From Sporosarcina sp. FSL K6-2383 (GTDB taxonomy: Bacteria; Bacillota; Bacilli; Bacillales_A; Planococcaceae), in assembly GCF_038618305.1 (NCBI RefSeq), contig NZ_CP152017.1, positions 2,457,501 through 2,521,500 of the forward strand: 64,000 bases of DNA, read 5' to 3'. Position numbers and translations under genes: made by a program. Under the pieces are notes generated by a model that saw nothing but the letters and a program-made list of their open reading frames with translations, searched no databases and was not told where the DNA came from. Below are positions 9,278-19,408 of the stretch, piece after piece (the first letter of the stretch is position 1; each line of letters opens with the position of its first letter).

Positions 9278-9318
9278 CGGGTCATGCAGCTGTCACCACA
9301 GAACGTGGCGTACTTAAG
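9278..9318. repeat. Copy of a dispersed intergenic repeat (second family)
   Basis: The stretch GGGTCATGCAGCTGTCACCACAGAACGTGGCGTACTT closely resembles 34971-35004 and, less closely, 48301-48336. It fills most of the 83-base gap between era and recO and contains a small CCAC/GTGG hairpin. Confidence 0.6.
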
Positions 9319-9333
9319 CAGCATTCCTTATTA

Positions 9334-10654
<1,321 letters not shown>

Positions 10655-11005
10655 CTAATTAAACCATTTCGGTACAAATATGATCAATCCAATTATAACA
10701 CTTATAATTGCATACACTAGCACAGCTCCCGCTGCAAGATCCTTTGCTTGCTTAGCAAGCGGGTGAATTTCTAGCGTAATAAGGTCCACAACACGCTCGA
10801 TAGCAGCATTCATCATTTCAAGCGCCAGCATCCCACCGACTAGCAGTAAAACGATACACCATTCCATCGCTGATAAGCGAGTAAATAAACCTGCAACACT
10901 CACAACAGCAGCAGCAACTAGATGAAATTTCAAATTTCGTTCAGCCTTTATACCATATAAAATCCCACTCGATGCATAGTCAAAAGCCTTGAAAAACTTC
11001 CGCAT
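10655..11005 (-). CDS. dgkA: Undecaprenol kinase (diacylglycerol kinase family)
   Basis: This 116-residue integral membrane kinase belongs to the DgkA family; the Gram-positive members phosphorylate undecaprenol to recycle the lipid carrier of wall synthesis. Three membrane segments are visible after an amphipathic N-terminus (MRKFFKAFDYASSGI). The family signature around the active site, EMMNAAIERVVDLIT with the catalytic Glu, is at about residues 62-76. The ATG at 11005 follows AGAGGTGA; an upstream extension of 23 codons into ybeY has no ribosome site. It lies four bases after the ybeY stop codon. Confidence 0.93.
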   Translation of the reverse strand: MRKFFKAFDYASSGILYGIKAERNLKFHLVAAAVVSVAGLFTRLSAMEWCIVLLLVGGMLALEMMNAAIERVVDLITLEIHPLAKQAKDLAAGAVLVYAIISVIIGLIIFVPKWFN

Positions 11006-11009
11006 TGTG

Positions 11010-11480
11010 TCACCTCTCAAGTCCGAATGAAGCAAGTATCTCCTTTTGTCTGCTGAACATTTTTGTTTCATCATCCTCTGTCATATGATCATAACCGAGC
11101 AAATGCAGGAAGCCATGAAGCGCAAGAAATCCCATTTCACGCGTAAAATCATGACCATATTCCTCTGCCTGTCTAGTAGCAGTTTCCACAGAAATAAGTA
11201 TATCACCTAAAACCGTTGGCATGCCTTCTTCTGCAACAATTGCCACTTCACCTTCTGTCATCTCTTCAAGCGCAAATGAAATAACATCCGTCGGCGTATC
11301 CTTGCCACGATACTCCGCATTCACTTCTTGAATCGCTTCATCCATCATAAACGTCACAGATACTTCTACCTCACCTACTAGCGCCTCTTCATGCGCCGCG
11401 TGACTCAATAATTCACGAATTAACCCTTCCACTTTATGATCAACGGTAGCCGTTTCATCGTCAAAATAGAGGTCTAGCAT
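11010..11480 (-). CDS. ybeY: Endoribonuclease YbeY
   Basis: YbeY is a metal-dependent RNase for 16S rRNA 3'-end processing and late 70S quality control. The 156-residue product ends with the metal-binding signature HGFLHLLGYDH (three histidines, about residues 118-128) and has the family pattern YRGKDTPTDVISFAL before it. It sits between pgpH and dgkA, its conserved place, and is likely co-transcribed with era, with which it acts in ribosome assembly. Confidence 0.96.
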   Translation of the reverse strand: MLDLYFDDETATVDHKVEGLIRELLSHAAHEEALVGEVEVSVTFMMDEAIQEVNAEYRGKDTPTDVISFALEEMTEGEVAIVAEEGMPTVLGDILISVETATRQAEEYGHDFTREMGFLALHGFLHLLGYDHMTEDDETKMFSRQKEILASFGLER

Positions 11481-11501
11481 ATTTACAATCTCCTTTCACA
11501 C

Positions 11502-13628
11502 TCACTCGGGATATTCAATCCGACTATGGAACGTGCCATTTAATGTTTCGCAAATCACTTTTTCTGCTTTCTTTAATTCTTTCATAGAAAGATCGCATTC
11601 GTCGAACTGTCCATCATTCAAGCGGTCGTTAACAATGGCACGCACAAGTCCAGCAATTTTTTGCGGAGTCGGCTCTTTCATCGATCGAACAGCAGCCTCC
11701 ACACTATCCGCAATCGAAATAATTGCAATTTCCTTCGTTTGAGGTTTCGGGCCAGGATAGCGGAATTCTTCCTCCACAACCTCTTTACCCGATTCCTTCG
11801 CTTTCACATAAAAATACTTCAATGTGCTCGTCCCATGATGTTGACGTGCAATATTAATGATTTCACGCGGCATCTTATACTTCTCCAATAGCTTTGCGCC
11901 GTCTTCAGCGTGGGCAATAATAATATCACGGCTTTTTTCCGGTGGCAATGCATCATGTGGATTTTGTCCCGGATGCTGGTTTTCGATGAAAAATCCTGGT
12001 CTCATCGTCTTGCCAATATCATGGTAGTAACTCCCGACTCTTGCCAATAAACCATTGGCACCAATTGCCTCGCAAGCTGCATCAGACAAATTCGCAACCA
12101 TGACACTGTGGTGATAAGTACCTGGTGTTTCAATCAATACTTTCTTCAATAACGGATGATTCGGATTCGACAACTCAACTAGCTTCATATCTGATAGCAA
12201 CCCGAAAGCCGTTTCAAAAAATGGCATTAAACCAATTGTTAAGGCTCCCGACAAAATACCTGAAGCAATCGCCGCAATTAGGTAAAAACCAAGCTCTGAC
12301 AGATCATAAGCAGATTGCGTCATCAGCAAATAAAAAGAGATAAATAGCATATTGGAAGCAACGACACCCGCACTTGTTCTCAAAATACTCGAACGCCGTC
12401 CCCCATCTCCTAGTAAATAGAGGCTGACAACGCCCCCAAATAATATGTACAATGCCACCTCCATCTGAATGATCGCAGCAAATCCTTCCTGCAACATCAC
12501 GCCTGCAGTGGCTGCCGTAATAATTGTCGTCATAATAGCGATTCGTTCATTCGTCAACAACTTTACTAGCATGGGTGCTAACGCTGTCGGGAATAGAAAT
12601 GCCAATAAGACATCGAAATCCTTATCAATTAACGCAATTAGTTTCATCATGATGACGAGTAGGAAAAAGACAGAAAGCACGATGACCAATGCTTTTTTCT
12701 TTACAGAACTATGCTCCTGCCAAGTATTGAAATGCATGAAGATAATGCCAGACACGAACAACACAAACAAGGCAAGACCGGCAAACGGTTTCACTGTCGA
12801 TTGATTGTTCAATAAGCCTGTTAGCTCTAGCTGCCTATAAATTTCTCGATCAATCATTTGCCCTTCACGAACGATAACCTGTCCTTGCAAAATCCGAGTG
12901 GGTTCAACAGCTGCACGCGCTTGCTCAATGCCCGATTCCGTTGCTTCCTCATTGATTGTTTCTGTTTCCACGACTAACAATCGCCCTAATGTCAAAATAG
13001 TTTGTAGAACAGATGGTGGAATCGTATCCGCAAGACGTATTTTTCTTTCTACTTCGTAGCGAACCGTAGACAAATCCTCTTTGCGGATTGGCTTCGACAA
13101 CTCTTCATCAATCGTCGTCGCAAGAACGTATTGGATGTCCTTTAACACTTCCGTTTTTTGCGCCAATAACACTGAAATGGCATCATCACTTAACCGTAAA
13201 CCCGGCTCTTCTTTTTCTAGATTACCGAGCTTTTTACGCATTTCAGCAATTTGCATTTTATTGTCTAAAACGGACTCATCATCTTCAGACTGTGCGAGCT
13301 CCCCCATCTCTTTTACGTCAATGAGGAAATCGAATATAGATGTCGCAATCGCTTGTCGATTCTTCCCAACATCCTGAGACAACTGATAGACAGGCGTCAC
13401 TTCTCGCGCTGCCCGCTCCCGATCCTGCTCCGTTTTCACTGAATCCTCGACTGTTTTAATAGATCTGATAGTTTCTGGCGAAATTTGTAACGATTCCAGC
13501 TTATACGTCTCTTTCTTGACACTTCCATACATAATTGAAAACAGGAGTATCCCTGACAATCCGATCAGGAATATGGCTAAGTATGTGAATTTCAGTGACA
13601 GAAAAAACTTCCTAATTGGCCGCAGCAT
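11502..13628 (-). CDS. pgpH: Cyclic-di-AMP phosphodiesterase PgpH (7TM-HD)
   Basis: This 708-residue membrane protein (YqfF) cleaves c-di-AMP, the messenger that controls potassium and osmolyte uptake. An N-terminal membrane anchor (about 12-32) is followed by an extracytoplasmic domain to about residue 275, seven membrane segments to about 480, then a cytoplasmic HD domain. The HD domain carries the metal ligands in TYHHSVMVANLSD and YYHDIGK, and further histidines in AHAEDG and RQHHGT. Size and layout match B. subtilis and Listeria PgpH. The start has GGGGGATG just upstream. An intrinsic terminator separates it from phoH, so expression may depend on read-through. Confidence 0.95.
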   Translation of the reverse strand: MLRPIRKFFLSLKFTYLAIFLIGLSGILLFSIMYGSVKKETYKLESLQISPETIRSIKTVEDSVKTEQDRERAAREVTPVYQLSQDVGKNRQAIATSIFDFLIDVKEMGELAQSEDDESVLDNKMQIAEMRKKLGNLEKEEPGLRLSDDAISVLLAQKTEVLKDIQYVLATTIDEELSKPIRKEDLSTVRYEVERKIRLADTIPPSVLQTILTLGRLLVVETETINEEATESGIEQARAAVEPTRILQGQVIVREGQMIDREIYRQLELTGLLNNQSTVKPFAGLALFVLFVSGIIFMHFNTWQEHSSVKKKALVIVLSVFFLLVIMMKLIALIDKDFDVLLAFLFPTALAPMLVKLLTNERIAIMTTIITAATAGVMLQEGFAAIIQMEVALYILFGGVVSLYLLGDGGRRSSILRTSAGVVASNMLFISFYLLMTQSAYDLSELGFYLIAAIASGILSGALTIGLMPFFETAFGLLSDMKLVELSNPNHPLLKKVLIETPGTYHHSVMVANLSDAACEAIGANGLLARVGSYYHDIGKTMRPGFFIENQHPGQNPHDALPPEKSRDIIIAHAEDGAKLLEKYKMPREIINIARQHHGTSTLKYFYVKAKESGKEVVEEEFRYPGPKPQTKEIAIISIADSVEAAVRSMKEPTPQKIAGLVRAIVNDRLNDGQFDECDLSMKELKKAEKVICETLNGTFHSRIEYPE

Positions 13629-13681
13629 TGAACATCCCCCATTTCTTTATATAGACTGAATTCAGATAAAGCAGTACCTGT

Positions 13682-13711
13682 AAAAAAAGCAGTCAATTTA
13701 AGATGACTGCT
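13682..13711 (-). terminator. Intrinsic terminator after phoH
   Basis: AGCAGTCA pairs with TGACTGCT, followed by TTTTTTT on the reverse strand. The 5' arm overlaps the last phoH codons. It lies between phoH and pgpH, two genes usually described as one operon, so pgpH may be set to a lower level. Confidence 0.85.
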
Positions 13712-14657
13712 CTTCTTCATAAGCTTCAATAATTTTTGCAACTAGCGGGTGGCGTACAACATCCCCTTGTTCTAGGTACTGAAAACTAATATCACTCACT
13801 TTGCTTAGAATACTTTCCGTCACAATTAAACCAGATTCGACACCTCTTGGTAAGTCAATCTGAGTTTTATCCCCTGTAATCACCATTTTAGAACCAAAGC
13901 CAAGACGCGTCAAAAACATTTTCATTTGTGCTTTTGTTGTATTCTGTGCTTCATCCAAAATAACAAATGCATCATCTAGTGTTCGTCCTCTCATATAAGC
14001 AAGCGGTGCAATTTCAATAACTCCTCGTTCAATAAGTCGATCCGTCTGTTCCGTCCCTAGCACGTCGTGGAGTGCGTCGTATAACGGGCGTAGGTATGGG
14101 TCAACTTTCTCCTTCAAGTCGCCAGGAAGAAAGCCCAGACTCTCTCCTGCCTCTACAGCAGGGCGTGTCAAAATAATTCTTTTAGCTGAGCCTGATTTCA
14201 TCGCTTGAATGGCAAGAACTACCGCCAAATATGTTTTCCCTGTTCCAGCAGGTCCAATACAAAATACAAGATCCCGCGTGCGGATGGCATGGACATACTC
14301 ACGCTGACCAATCGTTTTCGCACGAATCGCTTTTCCTTTACTATTTCTTGCGATTTCTACATCATATAGTTCTGCAAAATATTCAATCGTTCCGCCTTTC
14401 ACCATCTCAATAGCAGTTGACACATCGCGCTGATTAATATTCACGCCTTTGCGAATGACCTTCAGTAGCTGCTCCAAAAGAGCTTTTGCCGACTCACGGT
14501 TGTCTTCTTCACCGCTGAGCGCAATTGTGTCGCCTCTTGTCAAAATGGAAATGCTCAATGCTTCTTCGATTAATTTCATATTTTGGTCGGAAATCCCGAG
14601 TAGCATAACCGCTTCGTTCGGGTCTTCGACATGCAGTTGAATCAATTGTTCATCCAT
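13698..14657 (-). CDS. phoH: PhoH-family ATPase
   Basis: The 319-residue product is a PhoH-like P-loop ATPase, a family tied to RNA metabolism and usually encoded beside ybeY. Walker A GPAGTGKTYLA is at about 130-140 and Walker B VILDEAQNT at about 235; an N-terminal KH-like region precedes them. The ATG at 14657 has AAGGAGAA upstream; 16 further in-frame codons reach into yqfD without a ribosome site. It follows yqfD by four bases. Its exact cellular role is not established. Confidence 0.93.
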   Translation of the reverse strand: MDEQLIQLHVEDPNEAVMLLGISDQNMKLIEEALSISILTRGDTIALSGEEDNRESAKALLEQLLKVIRKGVNINQRDVSTAIEMVKGGTIEYFAELYDVEIARNSKGKAIRAKTIGQREYVHAIRTRDLVFCIGPAGTGKTYLAVVLAIQAMKSGSAKRIILTRPAVEAGESLGFLPGDLKEKVDPYLRPLYDALHDVLGTEQTDRLIERGVIEIAPLAYMRGRTLDDAFVILDEAQNTTKAQMKMFLTRLGFGSKMVITGDKTQIDLPRGVESGLIVTESILSKVSDISFQYLEQGDVVRHPLVAKIIEAYEEEQSS

Positions 14658-14661
14658 GGTC

Positions 14662-15744
14662 TCATTCTCCTTGTGAAATCGGTCTTTTGATAGCAATATT
14701 GTCATTGATTAAAAACAATATGGTCCCACTAACTTTATCATTATCGAATGACACGTGCAAAATTTTTTCATCTTGAACGATAGCTTTTGATAATGATTCA
14801 GACAGTAATTTATTTTTCAAGAGTGGAATAAGAACAGTTTCCTCCATACCTACCACTAATTCGAACTGTCCAGCTTTATCATTTCTATGTCGTTCTGTTT
14901 GGATAAAAGATTTAAGAGACCACTTTTTCTTTTGTTGTTGCCAGGGGAAATTAAAAGAAAGCTCCACCGTCTCTTCTCCCTGCAATTGATACTCAACGAT
15001 ATTCGGTAAATTAAAAGAATATTCCACCCAATAATCAGCATAGACCTCCCCGTCTGCGCCGACTACAGCTCTTTTATCACCTTGTACTAAAATTCCTGTA
15101 GCAAGCGTATCACCCTTTTTAACGGTCTGATGGACACGACTGACCCTTTCCCCCTTTTTTAATGCAAAGTCAGTAATAACACCACCTGTACGTGCGACTA
15201 AATCAGCTGGCGGTTCTTCTGTTACTACTTCATCTATTGTTGGAGGTGACAGCATCGGAATGACCGTCAACGTCGCTCCAACTCTTCTAAAACGCACCCA
15301 TGATAAGGAAGGATCATCGAGCATAAGATCCCTGCGAATCTCCCCTTCATCAGGGATGAACGCGAGAAGTCGTAACGGTACAATCGAAGCTTTTTCCAGT
15401 TTTTGATCAATTCGTTCCACAACCTCTGGCCAATCCGATTCCACTTCCACTGTCCAGAGGAATAACGAAGCGATAAAGGGAATCACGCAAGCAATGAGAA
15501 ATAAATTTGAATTAAAAATCCCCTTCACACCCGACTCTACTCCAGCAATCGATATTTTGACAGTCACACGATAACGCCTTCTAGTGCGACGAATAATCAT
15601 CAGTCCTTGACGATCTGTTCGAAAGCGAGCCACACCTTCTACGACAGATAACGATGAAACCTTCGCACCAGTTGTCGCAAGCTTGGTAAGGAAGCCAGTT
15701 AGGTCGCCGTTCCCCGAAACTTTAATATCATATCGCCTACGCAT
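14662..15744 (-). CDS. yqfD: Sporulation protein YqfD
   Basis: The 360-residue product matches the YqfD family, a conserved sporulation membrane protein induced in the mother cell. An N-terminal cytoplasmic domain (MRRRYDIKVSGNGDLTGFL) leads to one membrane segment (about 78-98, LFLIACVIPFIASLFLW). A large domain outside the membrane contains the family feature of a repeated KKGDTLATGILVQGD-type turn. The start ATG at 15744 overlaps the yqfC stop codon (ATGCGTAG), indicating translational coupling; an ATG five codons upstream is less well placed. The molecular role is unknown. Confidence 0.88.
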   Translation of the reverse strand: MRRRYDIKVSGNGDLTGFLTKLATTGAKVSSLSVVEGVARFRTDRQGLMIIRRTRRRYRVTVKISIAGVESGVKGIFNSNLFLIACVIPFIASLFLWTVEVESDWPEVVERIDQKLEKASIVPLRLLAFIPDEGEIRRDLMLDDPSLSWVRFRRVGATLTVIPMLSPPTIDEVVTEEPPADLVARTGGVITDFALKKGERVSRVHQTVKKGDTLATGILVQGDKRAVVGADGEVYADYWVEYSFNLPNIVEYQLQGEETVELSFNFPWQQQKKKWSLKSFIQTERHRNDKAGQFELVVGMEETVLIPLLKNKLLSESLSKAIVQDEKILHVSFDNDKVSGTILFLINDNIAIKRPISQGE

Positions 15745-15994
15745 GATACTTTTCCTCATCCTCTTCCGCCGATGTCACATGCAACATCGTCATGGCTGTA
15801 AACGAAAATACAGCCACTTCTTCTGACAGCGTTTCAACAATCAAATCCTTACCCGATGCCTCAATTTTGTAATCACCACTTTTAATCACCGCAAAATCGG
15901 GGCCGAGCTTGAGTAATGTATATGGACCATTAATGCGTAATGAAGAAAATTCTTCAATTGTTACTGATGAACCTGTATTAAATATTTTTCTCAA
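15737..15994 (-). CDS. yqfC: Sporulation protein YqfC (YabP/YqfC family)
   Basis: A small protein of about 85 residues in the YabP/YqfC family of sporulation proteins, judged by position directly before yqfD and by the beta-rich pattern (SLRINGPYTLLKLGPDFAVIKSGDYKIEASGKDLIVE). Two ATG codons further upstream have no ribosome site and lie within the terminator hairpin of the preceding operon. The TTG at 15994, nine bases after GGGGG, is therefore taken as the start, which puts the ribosome site in the hairpin's 3' arm. The start is moderately uncertain; the gene itself is likely real. Confidence 0.75.
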   Translation of the reverse strand: MRKIFNTGSSVTIEEFSSLRINGPYTLLKLGPDFAVIKSGDYKIEASGKDLIVETLSEEVAVFSFTAMTMLHVTSAEEDEEKYHA

Positions 15995-16037
15995 AAATAA
16001 AAACCCCCTACTCATATCGTATGACATGAGTAAGGGG
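15995..16037 (-). terminator. Terminator/attenuator hairpin immediately before yqfC
   Basis: On the reverse strand CCCCTTACTCAT pairs with ATGAGTAGGGG (one bulged A) over a ten-base loop, followed by TTTTTATTTTT. It ends the flotillin operon but its T-tract runs straight into the proposed yqfC start codon, so the yqfC operon must rely on read-through or on an unrecognised promoter inside the hairpin. Confidence 0.75.
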
Positions 16038-16044
16038 TCAATGA

Positions 16045-16566
16045 TTATCGTTTTGATTTTGGTGGTCCAAAAATTTCGGAGAAGATAATCCCCTTGATAA
16101 GGTCCTGTTTAGTCTTAGGCATTAAATCATGCGATTGCATAGTAGATGCCATTTGATATTGAGCGCCATGTGCTGACAGGCGTCCGCTATGTCTTTTGCG
16201 GTCCCTCGAGCTATCTGGACGCTCTTTTCGTTCAACTGTCGCACGCGGTGTAGTAGAACGAACAGGTTCGGCTACTACAGGCGCTACAACCGGTTGAACT
16301 GGAACAACGACAGGTCGTTGTGGTACTGCTTCCCGCGGCAATTGCCGACTAGGTGGTTCCTCATCCGTACGTTGCATTTCTTTCTGCAATTCACGGTATA
16401 AGTCTTTAGACATTTCTTTCAATTTACTTTGCGGACTGTCTGGAACACGCCCAGTTGCCGTGAACGGCTTTGACTGACCTTTTGCTGGGCCCTCCGTCTT
16501 CCCTTTTCCTTTTTTAAAAAAAGAGGAGACAATCGCAATAATAACAAGAATGATTATCTGTTCCAT
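16045..16566 (-). CDS. Unknown membrane-anchored, proline-rich protein in the flotillin operon
   Basis: This 173-residue protein was not recognised. An N-terminal hydrophobic segment (MEQIIILVIIAIVSSFF) is followed by a lysine-rich patch and a long polar, proline-, arginine- and valine-rich linker (VVVPVQPVVAPVVAEP). A conserved-looking C-terminal tail follows, GIIFSEIFGPPKSKR, of a kind I recall from small Firmicute proteins. This suggests a membrane-tethered, mostly disordered protein with a terminal docking peptide. It follows floA by 37 bases and ends just before a terminator, so it is the third gene of the sigma-W unit, in the place of B. subtilis yqfB but not obviously related to it. 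Confidence 0.7.
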   Translation of the reverse strand: MEQIIILVIIAIVSSFFKKGKGKTEGPAKGQSKPFTATGRVPDSPQSKLKEMSKDLYRELQKEMQRTDEEPPSRQLPREAVPQRPVVVPVQPVVAPVVAEPVRSTTPRATVERKERPDSSRDRKRHSGRLSAHGAQYQMASTMQSHDLMPKTKQDLIKGIIFSEIFGPPKSKR

Positions 16567-16603
16567 CCGTGCATCCCCCTTCCAGGAAATGGCCGATTAT
16601 CAA

Positions 16604-17617
16604 TTAGTTCTTTTTAAGGTCCGGATTGCTATGATCTCCATCAAAACCGCTAATAGAATCACGCATACCTGTGTCTGCTTGGATATTTTTATAGTTCATA
16701 TAATCCATTACACCAATATTACCTGTGCGAAGTGCTTCTGCCATCGCAAGTGGAACTTCCGCTTCAGATGCAACAACTTTTGCACGCATTTCTTCTACTT
16801 TCGCCTTCATTTCCTGTTCGTTGGCAACAGCCATTGCACGACGTTCTTCTGCTTTCGCCTGCGCAATATTTTTATCAGCCATCGCTTGTTCAGTTTGAAG
16901 TTCGGCACCGATGTTTTTACCGATATCAACGTCTGCGATATCAATGGATAGAATTTCGAATGCCGTTCCTGAGTCAAGACCTTTTGCTAATACAGTTTGA
17001 GAAATCATATCTGGATTTTCCAATACTTTTGCATGGTCAATCGATGAACCGATTGTTGAGATAATCCCCTCACCAACACGGGCAACGATTGTTTCTTCAC
17101 CAGCACCCCCGACAAGGCGGTCGATGTTGGCACGTACTGTAATACGTGCTTTTGCTTTTACTTCAATCCCGTTCATAGCAACACCAGCGATAAATGGTGT
17201 CTCAATCACTTTCGGGTTAACGGACATTTGAACAGCTTCTAGTACGTCACGACCTGCAAGGTCAATGGCAGCACAACGTTCAAAAGTCAATTCGATATTC
17301 GCACGATGCGCAGCGATTAATGCGTTGACAACGCGGTCAACGTTACCACCTGCAAGATAATGACTTTCTAGTTGGTTAATCGATACATCAAGCCCCGCCT
17401 TATGTGCTTTAATAAGCGGGTTAACAATACGACTTGGAATAACTCGACGCAGACGCATCCCAATTAGTGTGAAAATACTTACGCGTACACCTGCAGCCAT
17501 GGCAGAAATCCACAGCGTGACGGGTACTAGAGTGAAAAATACGGACAATACGATTATTGCTACTACAACAATAATGACAATTCCTACAAAACTACCTGAA
17601 GCTAAAATTGCTGGCAT
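16604..17617 (-). CDS. floA: Flotillin-like protein FloA
   Basis: FloA organises fluid, lipid-raft-like membrane regions that support signalling, secretion and wall synthesis. The 337-residue product has an N-terminal membrane hairpin (about 8-32, [17 protein letters not shown]), a PHB/SPFH-like domain (about 50-230) and a C-terminal coiled region rich in Ala-Glu repeats ([30 protein letters not shown]). Length is close to B. subtilis YqfA (331). Its ATG shares one base with the nfeD stop codon (TAATG), so the pair is coupled. It is controlled from the sigma-W promoter upstream of nfeD. Confidence 0.97.
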   Translation of the reverse strand: MPAILASGSFVGIVIIVVVAIIVLSVFFTLVPVTLWISAMAAGVRVSIFTLIGMRLRRVIPSRIVNPLIKAHKAGLDVSINQLESHYLAGGNVDRVVNALIAAHRANIELTFERCAAIDLAGRDVLEAVQMSVNPKVIETPFIAGVAMNGIEVKAKARITVRANIDRLVGGAGEETIVARVGEGIISTIGSSIDHAKVLENPDMISQTVLAKGLDSGTAFEILSIDIADVDIGKNIGAELQTEQAMADKNIAQAKAEERRAMAVANEQEMKAKVEEMRAKVVASEAEVPLAMAEALRTGNIGVMDYMNYKNIQADTGMRDSISGFDGDHSNPDLKKN

Positions 17618-18954
17618 TATTCATTCTCCCCTTTCTCTACTGATTCCCTCACTACAATCCGGGAACCTTCAACCTTAACAATAGTAACACGTATTCCTTT
17701 TTCAATGTAACTTCCTTCAGAAACAACATCAATACGTTCTCCGTCCAGCTCAATGGCACCCGCTGGCCGTAGCGCCGTGGACGTTTTAGCAATGCGTCCG
17801 AGTAATTCCACTCTGTTGACATTAGATACATAACCACTTTCCGTATCCGTTGAATCCATAAGCACAACTTTGTTAAGCAAATGCAACTTTTTACCGAAAA
17901 ACTTCATAATAATCACCATCCCCGTAATAGCGATAACAATCGCGATAAGGACAGAAGTCGCCATAAGTATCGGATTGCCGCCCGCCATAATAATACTACC
18001 AATAATTGCGAGCGAACCAATAGTTCCTGCTATACCATGCGGGAGGAAGAATTCTGCGACGACAAGAATAGCTCCAATGACAAACAGAATAATCGTTTCA
18101 TAGCCCGCAAGACCAGCCACTAAATGCCCGTAGAAAAATAATACAAATGCGATCAAAGACATCGTTCCCGGCACACCAAATCCTGGCGAATACAATTCCA
18201 AGACAAGACCAAGACTCGCAATTGACAACAAGATTGGAACAACGACCGGATTTGTAATGATGCTCGCAAGACCTTCTGCAAAGGTTTTATTTGTTGAAAT
18301 GACTTCTGCATTTTCATAGCCAGTCACTTGAAGTAGTTCTTTAAAAGAAGCTACTGTACCTTCACTGTAGCCGACTTCTTCTGCTTCCCGAGCAGTCAGC
18401 GTCAACAGCTCGCCTACACCTGCCCGATACTTAGGAAGATTAATTGAACGATCTGCCATGGCATCAGCAATTTCAGGGTCACGTTCATGGCTTGATGACT
18501 CCGCAGCACTTTTCATATCAGCTCGCCACGAACTATGTGCCTTATCCGCCGCTGCATTCCCGGCGGAATCAATCACTTGTGAAGCTCCCATTGTGGCGTT
18601 TTTCGACATGTAAATATCATCTGCATGCAGGGCGATAAACGCACCAGCTGATATGGCCCTGTTATTGACGTAAGCGATTACCGGCAACTCTGTCTCATCC
18701 ATTAACTTAGCAATTTGCCAAGCCGCATCTACAAAGCCACCCGGTGTATCAATCTCCAGGATGATCGCTTCTGCTCCTGCTTCCTTAGCTTCCGAAAACG
18801 AGCGCTGCAAAAATGCATACGTACCTTTGCCAATTTCTTTTTCAATCGGCACTTTATATACTTTTTGACTAGCCGCATCAGTTGCTGCAAATGGTAGCGC
18901 AAACATGGATACGAATAAAATGAACAGGAGTACGCTTCCTATCATTTTACGCAT
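17617..18954 (-). CDS. nfeD: NfeD-family membrane-bound serine protease (YqeZ)
   Basis: The 445-residue product is a long-form NfeD protein, the usual partner of flotillins. It has a signal peptide (about 1-28, cut near TDAASQ) and a ClpP-class serine protease domain (about 35-225) with [12 protein letters not shown] and the nucleophile motif [13 protein letters not shown]. Four or five membrane segments follow (about 235-365), then a C-terminal OB-fold (about 375-440). In B. subtilis this operon protects against the lantibiotic-like sublancin and is driven by sigma-W; the same promoter type is seen here. AGAGGTGA precedes the ATG. Confidence 0.95.
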   Translation of the reverse strand: MRKMIGSVLLFILFVSMFALPFAATDAASQKVYKVPIEKEIGKGTYAFLQRSFSEAKEAGAEAIILEIDTPGGFVDAAWQIAKLMDETELPVIAYVNNRAISAGAFIALHADDIYMSKNATMGASQVIDSAGNAAADKAHSSWRADMKSAAESSSHERDPEIADAMADRSINLPKYRAGVGELLTLTAREAEEVGYSEGTVASFKELLQVTGYENAEVISTNKTFAEGLASIITNPVVVPILLSIASLGLVLELYSPGFGVPGTMSLIAFVLFFYGHLVAGLAGYETIILFVIGAILVVAEFFLPHGIAGTIGSLAIIGSIIMAGGNPILMATSVLIAIVIAITGMVIIMKFFGKKLHLLNKVVLMDSTDTESGYVSNVNRVELLGRIAKTSTALRPAGAIELDGERIDVVSEGSYIEKGIRVTIVKVEGSRIVVRESVEKGENE

Positions 18955-18994
18955 TGTAGTTTCACCTCTTTCTATACTTTATTATATCTCTATA

Positions 18995-19020
18995 TACGGG
19001 TGAAAAGCTCGGAAGTTTCA
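18995..19020 (-). promoter_or_regulatory. Sigma-W promoter of the nfeD-floA operon
   Basis: The reverse strand reads TGAAAC, 16 bases, then CGTA, the exact sigma-W consensus and spacing. It ends 41 bases before the nfeD start. A separate TATAAT (18981-18986) could add a sigma-A component. The B. subtilis counterpart is a known sigma-W operon, so this points to an envelope-stress response conserved in this organism. Confidence 0.88.
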
Positions 19021-19050
19021 TTTTTCTTTAAAAAATTCATCTTCACAACA

Positions 19051-19087
19051 AATAAACCGGAAAACCCCTGAGGATTTTCCGGTTTAC
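19051..19087 (-). terminator. Intrinsic terminator after rpsU
   Basis: AAACCGGAAAAT and TTTTCCGGTTT pair around a short CCTCAGGGG loop, followed by ATTTG on the reverse strand. It separates rpsU from the nfeD operon; the yqeY gene that lies here in B. subtilis is missing. Confidence 0.85.
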
Positions 19088-19131
19088 CAAATTTTAGATT
19101 CATTACAAGATTGAATTCATGGCAACAGGAA

Positions 19132-19305
19132 TTAGAACTTACGTTTCCTTGCAGCTTCAGATTTCTTTTTACGTTTTACGCTTGGTTTCTCATAGAACTC
19201 GCGCTTTCTTACCTCTTGTATTGTTCCACTTTTGGATACAGTACGTTTGAAGCGGCGAAGAGCATCTTCAAGCGATTCGTTTTTACGAACAACAGTTTTC
19301 GACAT
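19132..19305 (-). CDS. rpsU: Small ribosomal subunit protein bS21
   Basis: The 57-residue basic protein is S21 of the 30S subunit, near the anti-Shine-Dalgarno region of 16S rRNA. It begins [20 protein letters not shown] and ends in the typical Lys/Arg-rich tail ([14 protein letters not shown]). The ATG at 19305 has a purine-rich GGAGGGAGGGA upstream. It has its own strong promoter and terminator, so it is a single-gene unit. Confidence 0.97.
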   Translation of the reverse strand: MSKTVVRKNESLEDALRRFKRTVSKSGTIQEVRKREFYEKPSVKRKKKSEAARKRKF

Positions 19306-19364
19306 ATCTCTTGTCCCTCCCTCCAAACACACTTCGAACATAGCCTAGTGCCATGTACTCAAGA

Positions 19365-19393
19365 ATTATACCGCATAATTTAAATTTGGTCAA
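19365..19393 (-). promoter_or_regulatory. Sigma-A promoter of rpsU
   Basis: TTGACC and TATAAT are 17 bases apart on the reverse strand, giving a leader of about 50 bases before rpsU. The adjacent repeat cluster ends just upstream of the -35 box. Confidence 0.8.
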
Positions 19394-19408
19394 TATAAAA
19401 CTTTTAAA

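Noticed and set aside
9251..9333. A 22-codon frame between era and recO at the position of yqzL
   Set aside because: It reads through the dispersed repeat, its ATG is too close to the purine stretch, and it does not resemble YqzL.
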